Counted from the stretch's first letter, positions 18,249 to 28,085 are shown. The stretch is 64,000 bases of DNA from an uncultured Lachnospiraceae bacterium (GCA_910586315.1 CAJUIP010000016.1:11087-75086); one strand, 5' to 3'. Made by a program: numbers and translations. The notes: generated from the letters alone by a model not told the origin.

Positions 18249-19037
18249 GTGATTATAATTTTTAAGATTGATTTATCAAAAATAGTAGACTTTATCTGCA
18301 ACATATGGCCAATTCTCATGTTAATTTTGCCGTTTTTCTCTATGCATCTACATAAAAGGGTTAAACGATGGTACCTAAAATGCGTACTTTCATTTCGAAA
18401 GAGAGCAAAAGTTTGCTTTATTGCTATCCCAAAGTTTAAAAGTACGATTCTCCGAAAAGATCGTGATGTTGCAATTTACGATGAGGTAGCATTACTGCTT
18501 CATATAAACTCTCTTTTGGCAGACGCAGGAATATCCATTATTACAGAGTCTAATGAGAGTGATATTGTGTATGATGAGATACAAATAGGGGGACCGGTAA
18601 CCAACAAATTTACTAACCGATATTTTAAACGATATTTGAAAGAAATTACATGGATTGTGACAGGTGCCCATTATGAACGATATCTTGCAGATGCAAATTT
18701 AAATGGGCTAGATTATAGTTTTATTGAAAAGGCCAGAAATAAGGAAGAAGGATTTAGGTTTGGTGCAAAATTCTTTTCTTATGTGCCAAATCAGAAAGGA
18801 CTTGCGATTTTGATAAAAATTGTCGACAAATCCGGAGCATCACCAAGAACTATTCACTTGCTTTTTGGCGCTGGTGCAAACGGAACTATGGGAGCAGTAT
18901 CTTTCTTCGTTAATCACTATGCCGACATTTATAAAAAAATGGGATCGCAACCATATATTGGAGTATTTGCCGTAAACGGAAGTGGAGCACAAATAGAAGA
19001 GATTGAATGGCTTGATTGCTGTGATTATTTTCGATAA
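18249..19037 (+). CDS. Unassigned membrane-anchored protein in NRPS operon
   Basis: I do not recognise this 262-residue protein. A hydrophobic segment lies at about residues 14-32 (FICNIWPILMLILPFFSM). It is followed by a basic stretch and a soluble domain with an alternating strand-helix pattern. Conserved-looking glycine motifs are IQIGGPVTN near 120 and LLFGAGANGTMGAVSFF near 205, suggestive of a Rossmann-like or nucleotide-binding fold. The GTG at 18249 overlaps its own possible ribosome binding site (AAGAAGG), so the true start may lie further in. It is more AT-rich than its neighbours. Immunity, sensing or transport for the peptide product are all possible. Confidence 0.6.
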   Translation: MIIIFKIDLSKIVDFICNIWPILMLILPFFSMHLHKRVKRWYLKCVLSFRKRAKVCFIAIPKFKSTILRKDRDVAIYDEVALLLHINSLLADAGISIITESNESDIVYDEIQIGGPVTNKFTNRYFKRYLKEITWIVTGAHYERYLADANLNGLDYSFIEKARNKEEGFRFGAKFFSYVPNQKGLAILIKIVDKSGASPRTIHLLFGAGANGTMGAVSFFVNHYADIYKKMGSQPYIGVFAVNGSGAQIEEIEWLDCCDYFR

Positions 19038-19060
19038 GCGAACTAAGGAGGTAGCAAAAA

Positions 19061-22000
19061 ATGGTACGATTGTCCAATCCTCAAAAGTTAATCTATGATA
19101 TGGAAAAATATGCCGGAGGCACTGTAGCTATTGTCTGCGGCAGTGTATTACTGGAGGGGGAAAAAGAGCCAGCCGACCTAATCCAAGCGGTTAACGCTAT
19201 ATTCCGCTGCAATGACGCCCTTCGAACACGTATTATAGAGCAGGAGGGTAAGGTTTCACAGGAAGTTGAAAATTTTCAAGAACGTACGATCAATGTTCTT
19301 CAATTTGACAGCAAAGACGCCCTTACTGCCTTTGCTGAGGAGTATGCTAAAATACCAATTGCGTTCAATGCCCCGCTCTGTGAAATTCAGATCGTGCTTT
19401 TGCCGGAACATTATGGCCTTTTGACAAAATGCCACCACATAATTGGGGATGCTTGGACGCTTACTTTGATTGCATCTCAATTTTGTGCTCTGCTGAGAGG
19501 AGAAGAACCTCAAGCCTATCCTTATGCTGATTTTGTGGAGAGCGAGGCTGTCTATGTTCAGGGCGACCGCAGGGAAAAGGACAAGGCATTTTTCCTGGAG
19601 CAATTTAAAACCTGTCCAGAGGCCGTTTATCTCTCTGAAAAACCAGGGGACTGTTATAATGCCTGCCGGTCAACCTTCCAGGTCAATGCTGACTTGACTT
19701 CCAAACTCCGCGCTTACACCAAGGAGCATCATACATCGCCATTTACGCTGTTTCTCACCGTTTTTGCTGTATATTTCAGCCGCGTCAAAGATAACGTAGA
19801 ATACTTTTACATTGGTACACCGATTCTTAATCGCAAAACATCTCGGGAAAAGCACACAATGGGTATGTTCGTCAACACCGTTCCAGCGCTGGCCCATGTA
19901 GATTACAAGTGCTCTTTTGTTGAAAACCTTGGTGCTATGCAAGCAGAAACACTGGCGGTGCTGCGCCATCAAAAATTCCATTACAATGAGATTTTGACCG
20001 CAATCCGGCAGGAGTATGATTTTACAGAAAAACTCTATGATGTAATCCTGAGCTATCAAAATGCCGCTGTTACCGGAGCAGAGCATGAGGTGGAAACTAC
20101 CTGGTATCATAGCGGGATGCAAACGGAGAGTCTCCAAATTCATATCGACGACCGGGATGGCAAAGGCGTTTTCTGCATCCATCTGGACTACCGCACTGAT
20201 AAATTTACTAATTCGGAAATTCAGCGAATGTATGGGCACATTTTGAATCTGCTGCAAGACGCTATTTCTCACGACAGAAAAACGCCGGAGGAGCTGGCGC
20301 TGTTGTCCCCGGAGGAAGAGCAGCTTTTGCTCCGTGATTTTAATGACACCGCTGCTGATTATCCACGAGATAAGTGCCTCCATACGTTGTTTGAGGAACA
20401 GGTGGAGCGTACCCCGGACAAAACTGCGGTCATCGCCTGTGACCGTACTCTGACCTATCAGGAGTTAAATGAGGAAGCTAACCGCATCGCTCATGGGTTG
20501 ATGAAAAGGGGAGTAAGGCCGGGAGACATTGTGGCTTTTGCCCTGCCAAGAAACAGCCACTTGATTCCTACTATGTTCGGTATTCTTAAAGCCGGAGCGG
20601 CATATCTCCCTATTGACCCAGATTATCCCCAGGAACGTATTGACTATATGCTTCTGGATAGTGGGGCAAGGGTTTTTGTGACGGCAGAGAGGCTAACGGA
20701 GCTGATAGAGAACGGAAACAGCTCAAATCCCGCATTGGTGTTTTCTAGCGAAAGCCTGTGCTATTGCATCTATACATCTGGCAGTACGGGTAATCCTAAA
20801 GGGACACTTCTAGTCCATCGAGGCATTGTAAATCTTGTGACCGATTTGAAAATTTATAGTGACCTTACTCAATGTAACCGATTTGGATTTACGACTACGA
20901 TCACATTTGATGTTGCTACTCAAGAGATTTTAACTGCATTATTAAATGGATTCACAGGAGTGCTTTTACCTGAACGCCGTGAAACATCATTTCTCGAAAT
21001 CATAGAAGCCCTTGAGGCAAGCAAAGTTGATGTTATTTATACCACTCCGAGTTATCTTGATTTGTTGTCTGATAATGAGAAACGGGCAAGCCGCTTATTT
21101 TCTGCGGTAAAGATTATATGTTTGGCTGGAGAAAAATTCAATCTTAACAGATTTGCTTTAAAAGCGCAGAATATTAAGCAAACGATATTTGAAAACCATT
21201 ACGGCCCAGCAGAAACTCATGTTGCTACATATAAAACAGTTATGGACCGTGGCGATATCATAATTGGACATCCTATTGCCAATACTCAGATTTATATAGT
21301 GGATAACTATTTGAATCCTGTTCCCGCTGGAATAACTGGCGAATTGTGCATTGCCGGAGATGGAGTAGGAGCCGGATATTTCAACAAGCCAAAATTGACG
21401 GCGGAAAAGTTTATACCAAATCCTTTTGGCCCTGGCAAACTCTACAAAACTGGCGATCTGGCCTACTGGCGGGAAGATGGCAATATTGTCTATGTGGGCC
21501 GCAATGATTTTCAGGTGAAAATCCGTGGTCTGCGAGTTGAATTAGGTGAAATTGAGAACACCATCGCAGGAGTAGATGGCATCAGCCAGACCATAGTGGT
21601 AGTTCGGAAAAATGAGGCTGGGCGACAGCTCATTTGTGCGTTTTACACTGAAACAGCTCCAGTGGAGTTGGAGACTATCAAGTCTGCCCTGCGGGAGAAG
21701 CTGCCCCGGTACATGATGCCGCACATTTTTACCAAATTGGAAACTCTACCTATGACCACCAGCGGCAAAGTAAATCGAAAGGCACTGCCAGAAGTTGACT
21801 TGTCAGCACTTGTCTCCGAGGCCGAATATGCCGCCCCTGTCACGGAACAGGAGACCACCCTCGCCTCCGCTGTTGCCCAAGTGCTCAACCTGGAAAAGGT
21901 GGGGATTGGGGATAACTTTTTTGACCTGGGAGGTGATTCCCTCAAGGCTATTGAGTTAACTTCTGCTTTGGAGCAGACTGGTTATCACGTCGAGGTCAAA

Positions 22001-25000
22001 ACTATTTTTGAGGCGGAGAACTTGGGAAAATTGGCCGAAAAATTGGTTGCTACCTGTGTTATGGTAGAAGCAGAAATTCCCGCTGGCGATATTCCTGCCA
22101 CCGCTGCCCAAATGCGGATCTATACTGCCCAGAGCATAAGCGGCGGTACCGCCTACAATGTTCCTTACGTTTTTAAGGTTAAAACGTTGAATCCTGATCG
22201 ACTTCAAACTGCTGTCGATCACCTCGTTGCCCGTCATGAAATACTCCGTACTCGATTTGAAAACCGGGATGGAATTATCATGCAGGTGGTAGACGATAGT
22301 GCCCGGTGTCAGGTAGAAAAACTTTCCAGCAATGACTTCTCCGCTTTTATTCGTCCCTTTGACCTGGGAACCGCTCCCTTACTTCAGGTGGGTTATTATG
22401 GAAATACGGTCCTTCTGGATATGCACCACATTATCACCGATGGCGGTTCCATGCCTACTTTCCTGCGGGAACTGAACGGGCTTTACATGGGAAGAGACCT
22501 TGTAGATACTCCTGTGCAATATAGGGCATTTGCAGCACAGGAGAAAACCTGCCCGGAGGATGAAGCCTACTGGCTGTCCGTCTTTGCAGACGAACCTCCA
22601 ATATTAGAGATAAACACTGACTATCCCCGACCAGGCAAACAGAGTTTTGTGGGAGCAGCGATTTATCAAAGCATCCCCGCCGCACTTCATGAAAAAGTCT
22701 GCTCAAAGAGTAAAGTAATGAGCATTACACCCTATGCCTACTACATAGGTGTGTATTATATCCTTCTGTCCAAATTCAGCGGAAATGAAGATATCGTCAT
22801 CGGCACGCCCACCAGCGGCAGGAGAGGAAAATTTCTTAATACTTTAGGGATGTTCGTCAATACTCTGGCTCTGCGGGGCAGGCCAGAAGGAACAAAAACC
22901 GTCCGAGATTTTTTGAGTGAAGTCAAAACTGCCGTTGTCGGTGCTTTGGCTCACCAGGATTACCCATATGGTGATTTGGTAAAGAAATTGGAAATTCACC
23001 CGGAGGGCCGCAACCCGCTCTTTGATGTCATGTTCGCCTACCAGAGCGAGGAAATGACGCAGGTGTCATTCGGTGACGCTCCGGCGGAGCTACTTCCGAT
23101 TCCGGTTACATCTTCTAAGTACGATTTTACTTTCAATGTCATGCCCCGCAAGGAAAATGTGGTGTTGATGGTGGAATACTGCACCGCTCTTTTTAAAGAA
23201 ACAACAATTCGGCGGTTGATAGAGGGATATCAGCTACTGTTGGAGCAAATGCTGGATGAGACCAAGCAGTTGAAAGATTTGACCGCAATTACAGAACAGG
23301 AACAGCAGACATTGCTTTACGCATTCAACGATACCGCCATTGATTATCCTCGCGATAAATGCGTCCATACTCTGTTTGAGGAACAAGTTGAGCAAACCCC
23401 GGACAAGACGGCGGTTATCGCCTGTGACCGTACTCTAACTTACCGGGAGTTGAATGAGGAAGCTAACCGCATTGCCCACGGGTTGATGCAGAAAGGAGTA
23501 ACCCAGGGAAATATCGTAGCCTTTGCTCTGCCCAGAAATAGCCACTTGATACCAACCATGTTTGGAATCCTCAAAATTGGAGCCGCCTACTTACCAATTG
23601 ACCCGAATTTTCCCCAGGAACGGATTGACTATATGCTTTTGGATAGCGGGGCGAGGGGCTTTGTGACAGAAAATGAACTACCCGTTCTACTAGCGAATAA
23701 GAATACCGAGAATCCCAATCAGAAGTTGTCCAGTGAAAGCCTCAGCTATTGTATCTATACGTCTGGTAGTACGGGAAAGCCGAAAGGAGTATTAATTCGA
23801 CATAAAAATTTTGTGAATTTCTGTTCTGCGAATTTAAATAATCAATGTCAAAGCCTAATTGTAAGTTGCAAGGTACTCCTTTCAACATTCAAATCTTCTT
23901 TTGATGCATTTGGCGTGGATTATGCTTTGCCTCTTACACATGGTATGACTGTAGTTCTAGCCGATGACGACGATATTGCAGACGCCAACAAATTAGGTAA
24001 TTTAATAAAGAAATATCAAATTGACATTGTTCATTCTACTCCGACAATTATGCAGGTCTTATGTGCAGAAAACATATATCTTTACCAAATAGCAAATCTA
24101 AAGGTAATGGTAATCGCTGCAGAACAATTTACATTGAATTTATATAACTATCTCTGTGTACATACTGATGCAAAAATTTTTAATGGATACGGCCCCTCTG
24201 AAACTACAATTGGTTCATGCTATGGAGAAATTACAAGTGACATCCATATTGGGCATCCTATTGCCAACACCAAAATCTATATCTTGGACAAATACATGGC
24301 TCCTGTTCCCATTGGCGTAACTGGCGAGCTGTGTATCGCCGGAGATGGCGTGGGGGCCGGGTATCTCAACAGGCCAGAACTGACGGCGGAAAAATTTATA
24401 CCAAATCCCTTTGGCCCCGGTAAACTTTACAAGACCGGCGATCTGGCCTACTGGCGGGAAGATGGCAACATCGTCTATGTGGGCCGCAATGACTTCCAGG
24501 TGAAGATCCGCGGTCTGCGGGTAGAACTGGGAGAAATCGAAAACACCATCGCCGGGGTGGATGGCATCAGTCAGGCTGTGACAGTCGTCCGCAAAGACGA
24601 TACCGGGCGGCAGCTGATCTGTGCGTTTTACACGGAAACCACCCCGGTGGAGTTGGAAGCCGTCAAGTCTGCCCTTCGGGAGAAGCTGCCCCGGTACATG
24701 ATGCCCCATTTCTTTACCAGACTGGACACCCTGCCCATGACCGCCAGTGGCAAAGTAAATCGGAAGGCCCTGCCGGAAGTTGACCTGAGCAAACCAGAAC
24801 GAAACACGGAATACCTGCCGCCAGAGGGAGAAATAGAAAAACAACTGACAACCATTATGGAAGGAGTGTTGAACGATTCGCCAATCGGCAGAGATGACAA
24901 TTTCTTTGATTTGGGCGGAGACAGTTTGAAAGCCATTGAGTTCCTTTCCAAAGCCCACAGCGATGGCCTCTATTTTTCCCTGCAAAACGTCTTTGACTAT

Positions 25001-26302
25001 CCGACAGTGCGCCAGCTGCGCCAATGCATGGAGGAAGGAGATAAACTTAATATCTCCTACGAGGGCGTAGACTTTTCTCAAATTGACAAATTGCTTGCCA
25101 AAAACTGTCCGGGTGGAACGGTTCCGCCTAAGCAGGACATGGGAAGTATTTTGCTGGCTGGAGCCACAGGATTTTTAGGAATCCACATTTTAGCAGATTA
25201 CCTGGAACATGACAGTGGAACGGCCTACTGCCTGGTACGGGGAAAAAACCAGGCAGAGAGCGAGAGACGGCTGAGCGAGCTGCTGAACTTCTACTTCGGA
25301 AACAAGTACACGAATTTGCTCGGAAGGCGTGTCCGGGTTTTGTGCGGAGACTTACAGAAAGACAATCTGGGGTTGGACAGTCAGGAATACGAAATGTTGC
25401 TGGAAAATGTGGATACTGTCATCAATGCCGCCGCCAGTGTAAAGCACTATGGATCGTACCAGTACTTCCGTGAAGTCAATGTCGATACCGTTGGTCGGTT
25501 AATCACATTCTGCCGAAACGGACATGCCAAGCTAATCCATAGTTCCACGCTCAGTGTATCCGGGAACAGCTTTGGGGATGATTTCTGCGGTTATATCAGT
25601 GAAACAGAGAAGCACTTTTATGAGTCCAATCTGTACATCGGCCAGCCGTTGGAAAATGTCTACGCCAGAAGCAAATTTGAGGCGGAGAAGCTGGTATTGG
25701 AAGCAGCATTGGATGGACTGCCGGTTCACATTATGCGTATGGGCAATCTGACAAACCGGCAGAGTGACGGCGTATTCCAGATTAACCACCAGACTAACGC
25801 CGCCGCCCAGCGGATCAAAGGCATTGTGGAATTGGGGATTGTGCCGGACTATTTGATCAATGAGGATATGTATGTGGAGTTTACGCCTATCGATGAGGCG
25901 GCTCAGGCCATCATGCTTCTCGTTCGTCACTTTGATCCGGAACGCACCGTATTCCATATCAACAGTACGAAAGTGGTTTATCTGGACAAATTGATGGAGT
26001 ATTTCACCATTCTGGGCTATCCTCTCCGGGCCGTACCTGGCGATGAGTTTACTGCCGCCCTCAGGGAAACAGCAAAGCAGGCAGGGATGGAGCATATTTT
26101 TGAAACCTTTATCAATGATATGGATGAACAGGATCATCTCAACTATGACAGCAATATCCGCATCAGGAATGCATATACGGAAGAATATCTGCATCGGCTT
26201 GGTTTTTCCTGGGGTGAGATTGGGCTGGAGTATTTGAGGAAGTATACGGAATATTTTAGAAAAATTGGATATTGGGAGGACTATGATGGAAGGGGAAAAT
26301 AA
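19061..26302 (+). CDS. Two-module NRPS with terminal reductase (C-A-T-C-A-T-R)
   Basis: This 2413-residue nonribosomal peptide synthetase has two modules and a reductive release domain. C1 has active site HHIIGDA (His125/126). A1 spans about 440-930, with YTSGSTG and YGPAETH motifs. T1 carries phosphopantetheine Ser960 in GGDSLKA. C2 has HHIITDG (His1122/1123). A2 spans about 1455-1930, T2 carries Ser1955, and R runs from about 2030, with NAD(P)-binding GATGFLG (2034) and catalytic Tyr2201/Lys2205 in YARSK. The starting C domain implies an acylated first residue, and the reductase implies release as an aldehyde. By eye the A1 pocket code DVQYCAHVA(K) is proline-like; A2 gives DAVHVAGIG(K), which I cannot assign. 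No epimerase or methyltransferase domain is present. Confidence 0.95.
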   Translation: MVRLSNPQKLIYDMEKYAGGTVAIVCGSVLLEGEKEPADLIQAVNAIFRCNDALRTRIIEQEGKVSQEVENFQERTINVLQFDSKDALTAFAEEYAKIPIAFNAPLCEIQIVLLPEHYGLLTKCHHIIGDAWTLTLIASQFCALLRGEEPQAYPYADFVESEAVYVQGDRREKDKAFFLEQFKTCPEAVYLSEKPGDCYNACRSTFQVNADLTSKLRAYTKEHHTSPFTLFLTVFAVYFSRVKDNVEYFYIGTPILNRKTSREKHTMGMFVNTVPALAHVDYKCSFVENLGAMQAETLAVLRHQKFHYNEILTAIRQEYDFTEKLYDVILSYQNAAVTGAEHEVETTWYHSGMQTESLQIHIDDRDGKGVFCIHLDYRTDKFTNSEIQRMYGHILNLLQDAISHDRKTPEELALLSPEEEQLLLRDFNDTAADYPRDKCLHTLFEEQVERTPDKTAVIACDRTLTYQELNEEANRIAHGLMKRGVRPGDIVAFALPRNSHLIPTMFGILKAGAAYLPIDPDYPQERIDYMLLDSGARVFVTAERLTELIENGNSSNPALVFSSESLCYCIYTSGSTGNPKGTLLVHRGIVNLVTDLKIYSDLTQCNRFGFTTTITFDVATQEILTALLNGFTGVLLPERRETSFLEIIEALEASKVDVIYTTPSYLDLLSDNEKRASRLFSAVKIICLAGEKFNLNRFALKAQNIKQTIFENHYGPAETHVATYKTVMDRGDIIIGHPIANTQIYIVDNYLNPVPAGITGELCIAGDGVGAGYFNKPKLTAEKFIPNPFGPGKLYKTGDLAYWREDGNIVYVGRNDFQVKIRGLRVELGEIENTIAGVDGISQTIVVVRKNEAGRQLICAFYTETAPVELETIKSALREKLPRYMMPHIFTKLETLPMTTSGKVNRKALPEVDLSALVSEAEYAAPVTEQETTLASAVAQVLNLEKVGIGDNFFDLGGDSLKAIELTSALEQTGYHVEVKTIFEAENLGKLAEKLVATCVMVEAEIPAGDIPATAAQMRIYTAQSISGGTAYNVPYVFKVKTLNPDRLQTAVDHLVARHEILRTRFENRDGIIMQVVDDSARCQVEKLSSNDFSAFIRPFDLGTAPLLQVGYYGNTVLLDMHHIITDGGSMPTFLRELNGLYMGRDLVDTPVQYRAFAAQEKTCPEDEAYWLSVFADEPPILEINTDYPRPGKQSFVGAAIYQSIPAALHEKVCSKSKVMSITPYAYYIGVYYILLSKFSGNEDIVIGTPTSGRRGKFLNTLGMFVNTLALRGRPEGTKTVRDFLSEVKTAVVGALAHQDYPYGDLVKKLEIHPEGRNPLFDVMFAYQSEEMTQVSFGDAPAELLPIPVTSSKYDFTFNVMPRKENVVLMVEYCTALFKETTIRRLIEGYQLLLEQMLDETKQLKDLTAITEQEQQTLLYAFNDTAIDYPRDKCVHTLFEEQVEQTPDKTAVIACDRTLTYRELNEEANRIAHGLMQKGVTQGNIVAFALPRNSHLIPTMFGILKIGAAYLPIDPNFPQERIDYMLLDSGARGFVTENELPVLLANKNTENPNQKLSSESLSYCIYTSGSTGKPKGVLIRHKNFVNFCSANLNNQCQSLIVSCKVLLSTFKSSFDAFGVDYALPLTHGMTVVLADDDDIADANKLGNLIKKYQIDIVHSTPTIMQVLCAENIYLYQIANLKVMVIAAEQFTLNLYNYLCVHTDAKIFNGYGPSETTIGSCYGEITSDIHIGHPIANTKIYILDKYMAPVPIGVTGELCIAGDGVGAGYLNRPELTAEKFIPNPFGPGKLYKTGDLAYWREDGNIVYVGRNDFQVKIRGLRVELGEIENTIAGVDGISQAVTVVRKDDTGRQLICAFYTETTPVELEAVKSALREKLPRYMMPHFFTRLDTLPMTASGKVNRKALPEVDLSKPERNTEYLPPEGEIEKQLTTIMEGVLNDSPIGRDDNFFDLGGDSLKAIEFLSKAHSDGLYFSLQNVFDYPTVRQLRQCMEEGDKLNISYEGVDFSQIDKLLAKNCPGGTVPPKQDMGSILLAGATGFLGIHILADYLEHDSGTAYCLVRGKNQAESERRLSELLNFYFGNKYTNLLGRRVRVLCGDLQKDNLGLDSQEYEMLLENVDTVINAAASVKHYGSYQYFREVNVDTVGRLITFCRNGHAKLIHSSTLSVSGNSFGDDFCGYISETEKHFYESNLYIGQPLENVYARSKFEAEKLVLEAALDGLPVHIMRMGNLTNRQSDGVFQINHQTNAAAQRIKGIVELGIVPDYLINEDMYVEFTPIDEAAQAIMLLVRHFDPERTVFHINSTKVVYLDKLMEYFTILGYPLRAVPGDEFTAALRETAKQAGMEHIFETFINDMDEQDHLNYDSNIRIRNAYTEEYLHRLGFSWGEIGLEYLRKYTEYFRKIGYWEDYDGRGK

Positions 26303-26951
26303 CAAATGTGTTCCACAAGATGATGCTTCGGAACCCGAAGAAAATATTGCAGAATACTCGGCATTAAGGGATTCCATTATACAATGTGAGAATAGTATAA
26401 AAAACGAAACTTTATATATGTATGTGATTTATTTTGCTTTAATTGTTTTGGGCTTTGAACATAGCTGGATGTTTTTAGTGTCATTTGTCGTTCTTATCAT
26501 TTTTCAAACCCACATTAATGAAGATAGAATTGCAATAGAAAAGGTATCTGCATTTATTAGGATATTCTTTGAACAACAACGAGAGGATATACATTGGGAA
26601 ACATTCAACAAAGATCTGCATGGAATGCAATTTTACAATAATCATATACGGAACTTAGGGTGGTATATTAATAAAGCCGGTTCTACCTTTTTGGCAGCAA
26701 TATCTCTTATAGCTTTGATTATAACGATATTGCAAACAGATCAAGACCAGATAACTGCATTTTCTGCTATTCAACTCATGGTAGGCTTTATTCTATTCTT
26801 AGTTGTCGGGTATATAAACAGTAAACTTTATACTAATAGCAAAACGTTTATAATTGCCAGCATCGATAATGGGCTTAAAGATTTCAAAAAACGAGAAAAA
26901 GAGAAATATGTAAGCAAAAAGAAAGGGGAATCTTATGCTGACCAGGATTAA
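26286..26951 (+). CDS. Four-span membrane protein in NRPS operon
   Basis: This protein of about 221 residues has four predicted membrane helices in two hairpins: YMYVIYFALIVLGF and WMFLVSFVVLIIFQ near residues 45-85, then STFLAAISLIALIITIL and IQLMVGFILFLVVGYI near 140-185. A soluble loop with IRIFFEQQREDIHWE lies between the hairpins, and the tail is lysine-rich. The start overlaps the end of the NRPS gene by 17 bases and the end overlaps the next ACP gene by 17 bases, so it is an integral part of the operon. ATG 26283 is an alternative start. Function is unknown; export of, or protection from, the product is a reasonable guess. Confidence 0.7.
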   Translation: MEGENNKCVPQDDASEPEENIAEYSALRDSIIQCENSIKNETLYMYVIYFALIVLGFEHSWMFLVSFVVLIIFQTHINEDRIAIEKVSAFIRIFFEQQREDIHWETFNKDLHGMQFYNNHIRNLGWYINKAGSTFLAAISLIALIITILQTDQDQITAFSAIQLMVGFILFLVVGYINSKLYTNSKTFIIASIDNGLKDFKKREKEKYVSKKKGESYADQD

Positions 26952-27153
26952 GCAAATTTTATATGATTACACAGATGTCAAAGAAATTGGGGAAACTTCT
27001 ATGCTGGAAGCTGATTTGGGCCTGTCCTCTTTGGATGTGGTATCCATTGTCACGGAGTTTGAAGATGTATTTCATATTGAAATACCTGACAGGGATATCG
27101 GAAAATTCATCCGTGTGAAAGATATCATCGAATATTTGGAAGCAAGGGTATGA
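26935..27153 (+). CDS. Free-standing acyl carrier protein, NRPS operon
   Basis: This 72-residue carrier protein has the four-helix ACP pattern and the motif ADLGLSSLDVVSIV, with Ser32 as the predicted phosphopantetheine site. An acidic helix FEDVFHIEIPDRD and the ending VKDIIEYLEARV are typical. It overlaps both neighbours (the upstream membrane protein by 17 bases, the downstream phosphopantetheinyl transferase by 4). It most likely carries the acyl starter made by the ligase at 16556 to the first condensation domain of the NRPS. Confidence 0.9.
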   Translation: MLTRIKQILYDYTDVKEIGETSMLEADLGLSSLDVVSIVTEFEDVFHIEIPDRDIGKFIRVKDIIEYLEARV

Positions 27154-27725
27154 ATCCGGATATTTGTTTGGTCAAAATAGAGGAGCCGCTTGATGACAGG
27201 ACAGCCAATTTTCTGATGAAGTTTTCCCCTCCGGAAAAACAGAGCCGCATCCTCCGCCAGAGGATCAAACGCATCGCCGACACCATGATTGTCGGCGGTG
27301 CATTAGCCCGACATATGTTATGGAAACATTTTTCCATCCCGCCAAATGCTCAAATCAGTTACGGAAAGTTTGGCAAACCTTATTTATCTGATTTCCCTCA
27401 GTGCCATTTTAACATCAGCCATTCTGGTCAGTATGTAGTCTGTGCTGTATATAATGCACCTATAGGGGTTGATATTCAGCAAATTGTTCCATATCGTTCC
27501 GATGTTGCAATCAGAGTTTTTAGTCCTGCTGAGTTAAGGCAAATCGAAAATAGTTCCGATCTTTCCGCAGAATTTACAAGGCTTTGGACTCGGATGGAGG
27601 CACGCATAAAGGCATTGGGAATAGGGATTGGCCAGGTGCCAGCCTGCGATACCTCTTTCTCATATAAGACAGATACCTGCTTTCTTGAGGATGCTTTTGT
27701 ATCGGTTTCCTATAAACTTCCATAA
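27150..27725 (+). CDS. Sfp-type 4'-phosphopantetheinyl transferase
   Basis: This 191-residue protein matches the Sfp/Gsp family, which moves 4'-phosphopantetheine from CoA to carrier-protein serines. Visible marks are NISHSGQYVVCAV (near residue 90), the Mg-binding GVDIQQI (near 108), and FTRLWTRMEARIKALG (near 145), where W-x-x-x-E-A-x-x-K is expected. It is slightly shorter than Sfp (about 224 residues). Its ATG overlaps the ACP stop codon. It would activate the free ACP and the two NRPS thiolation domains, completing a self-contained biosynthetic operon. Confidence 0.9.
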   Translation: MNPDICLVKIEEPLDDRTANFLMKFSPPEKQSRILRQRIKRIADTMIVGGALARHMLWKHFSIPPNAQISYGKFGKPYLSDFPQCHFNISHSGQYVVCAVYNAPIGVDIQQIVPYRSDVAIRVFSPAELRQIENSSDLSAEFTRLWTRMEARIKALGIGIGQVPACDTSFSYKTDTCFLEDAFVSVSYKLP

Positions 27726-27854
27726 TTCTGCTTTTAATACCATCATAAACCTTGTGGAAAATCAAGAATTTTCAAGATTGATTTCACGCAGTTTTCATGG
27801 TAAGATAATTATAATTTGATTGTTCTAAGTCATTTAGGAAAGGATGTGTGTATT

Positions 27855-28085
27855 ATGACGTTGCAGCAGCAGGTAATGAGAGAGGCAGAGCTTCTTTCAG
27901 ATGAGGATTTAGCACAAGTGATTCAATTCATGGGATTTTTGCGTTTTTCTAAATCAAGAAAACCTTTCGCAGATATAGAGCAAACAGACAATAAGAAGTA
28001 CAGGACAAGAGGAGGATTTTCGGGAAGAGTCATTTTAGCGGATGATTTTAATGAAACGCCAGAATGTTTCAAGGAGTATATGTGA
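27855..28085 (+). CDS. VapB/DUF2281-like antitoxin
   Basis: This 76-residue protein begins MTLQQQVMREAELLSDEDLAQVIQFMGFL, the helix pattern of small antitoxins (DUF2281 type). It ends with an acidic, toxin-binding-like tail ILADDFNETPECFKEYM. The ATG at 27855 has AAGGATG-type ribosome binding sequence upstream and is preferred over an in-frame upstream codon. Its stop codon overlaps the start of the PIN-domain gene by one base, the usual antitoxin-first arrangement. It would bind and neutralise that toxin and autoregulate the pair. Confidence 0.75.
   Translation: MTLQQQVMREAELLSDEDLAQVIQFMGFLRFSKSRKPFADIEQTDNKKYRTRGGFSGRVILADDFNETPECFKEYM

Noticed and set aside
24215..25081. 288-codon - strand open frame opposite NRPS module 2
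   Set aside because: It is the antisense of conserved A and T domain sequence; length is a by-product of codon bias, and it has no start signal.
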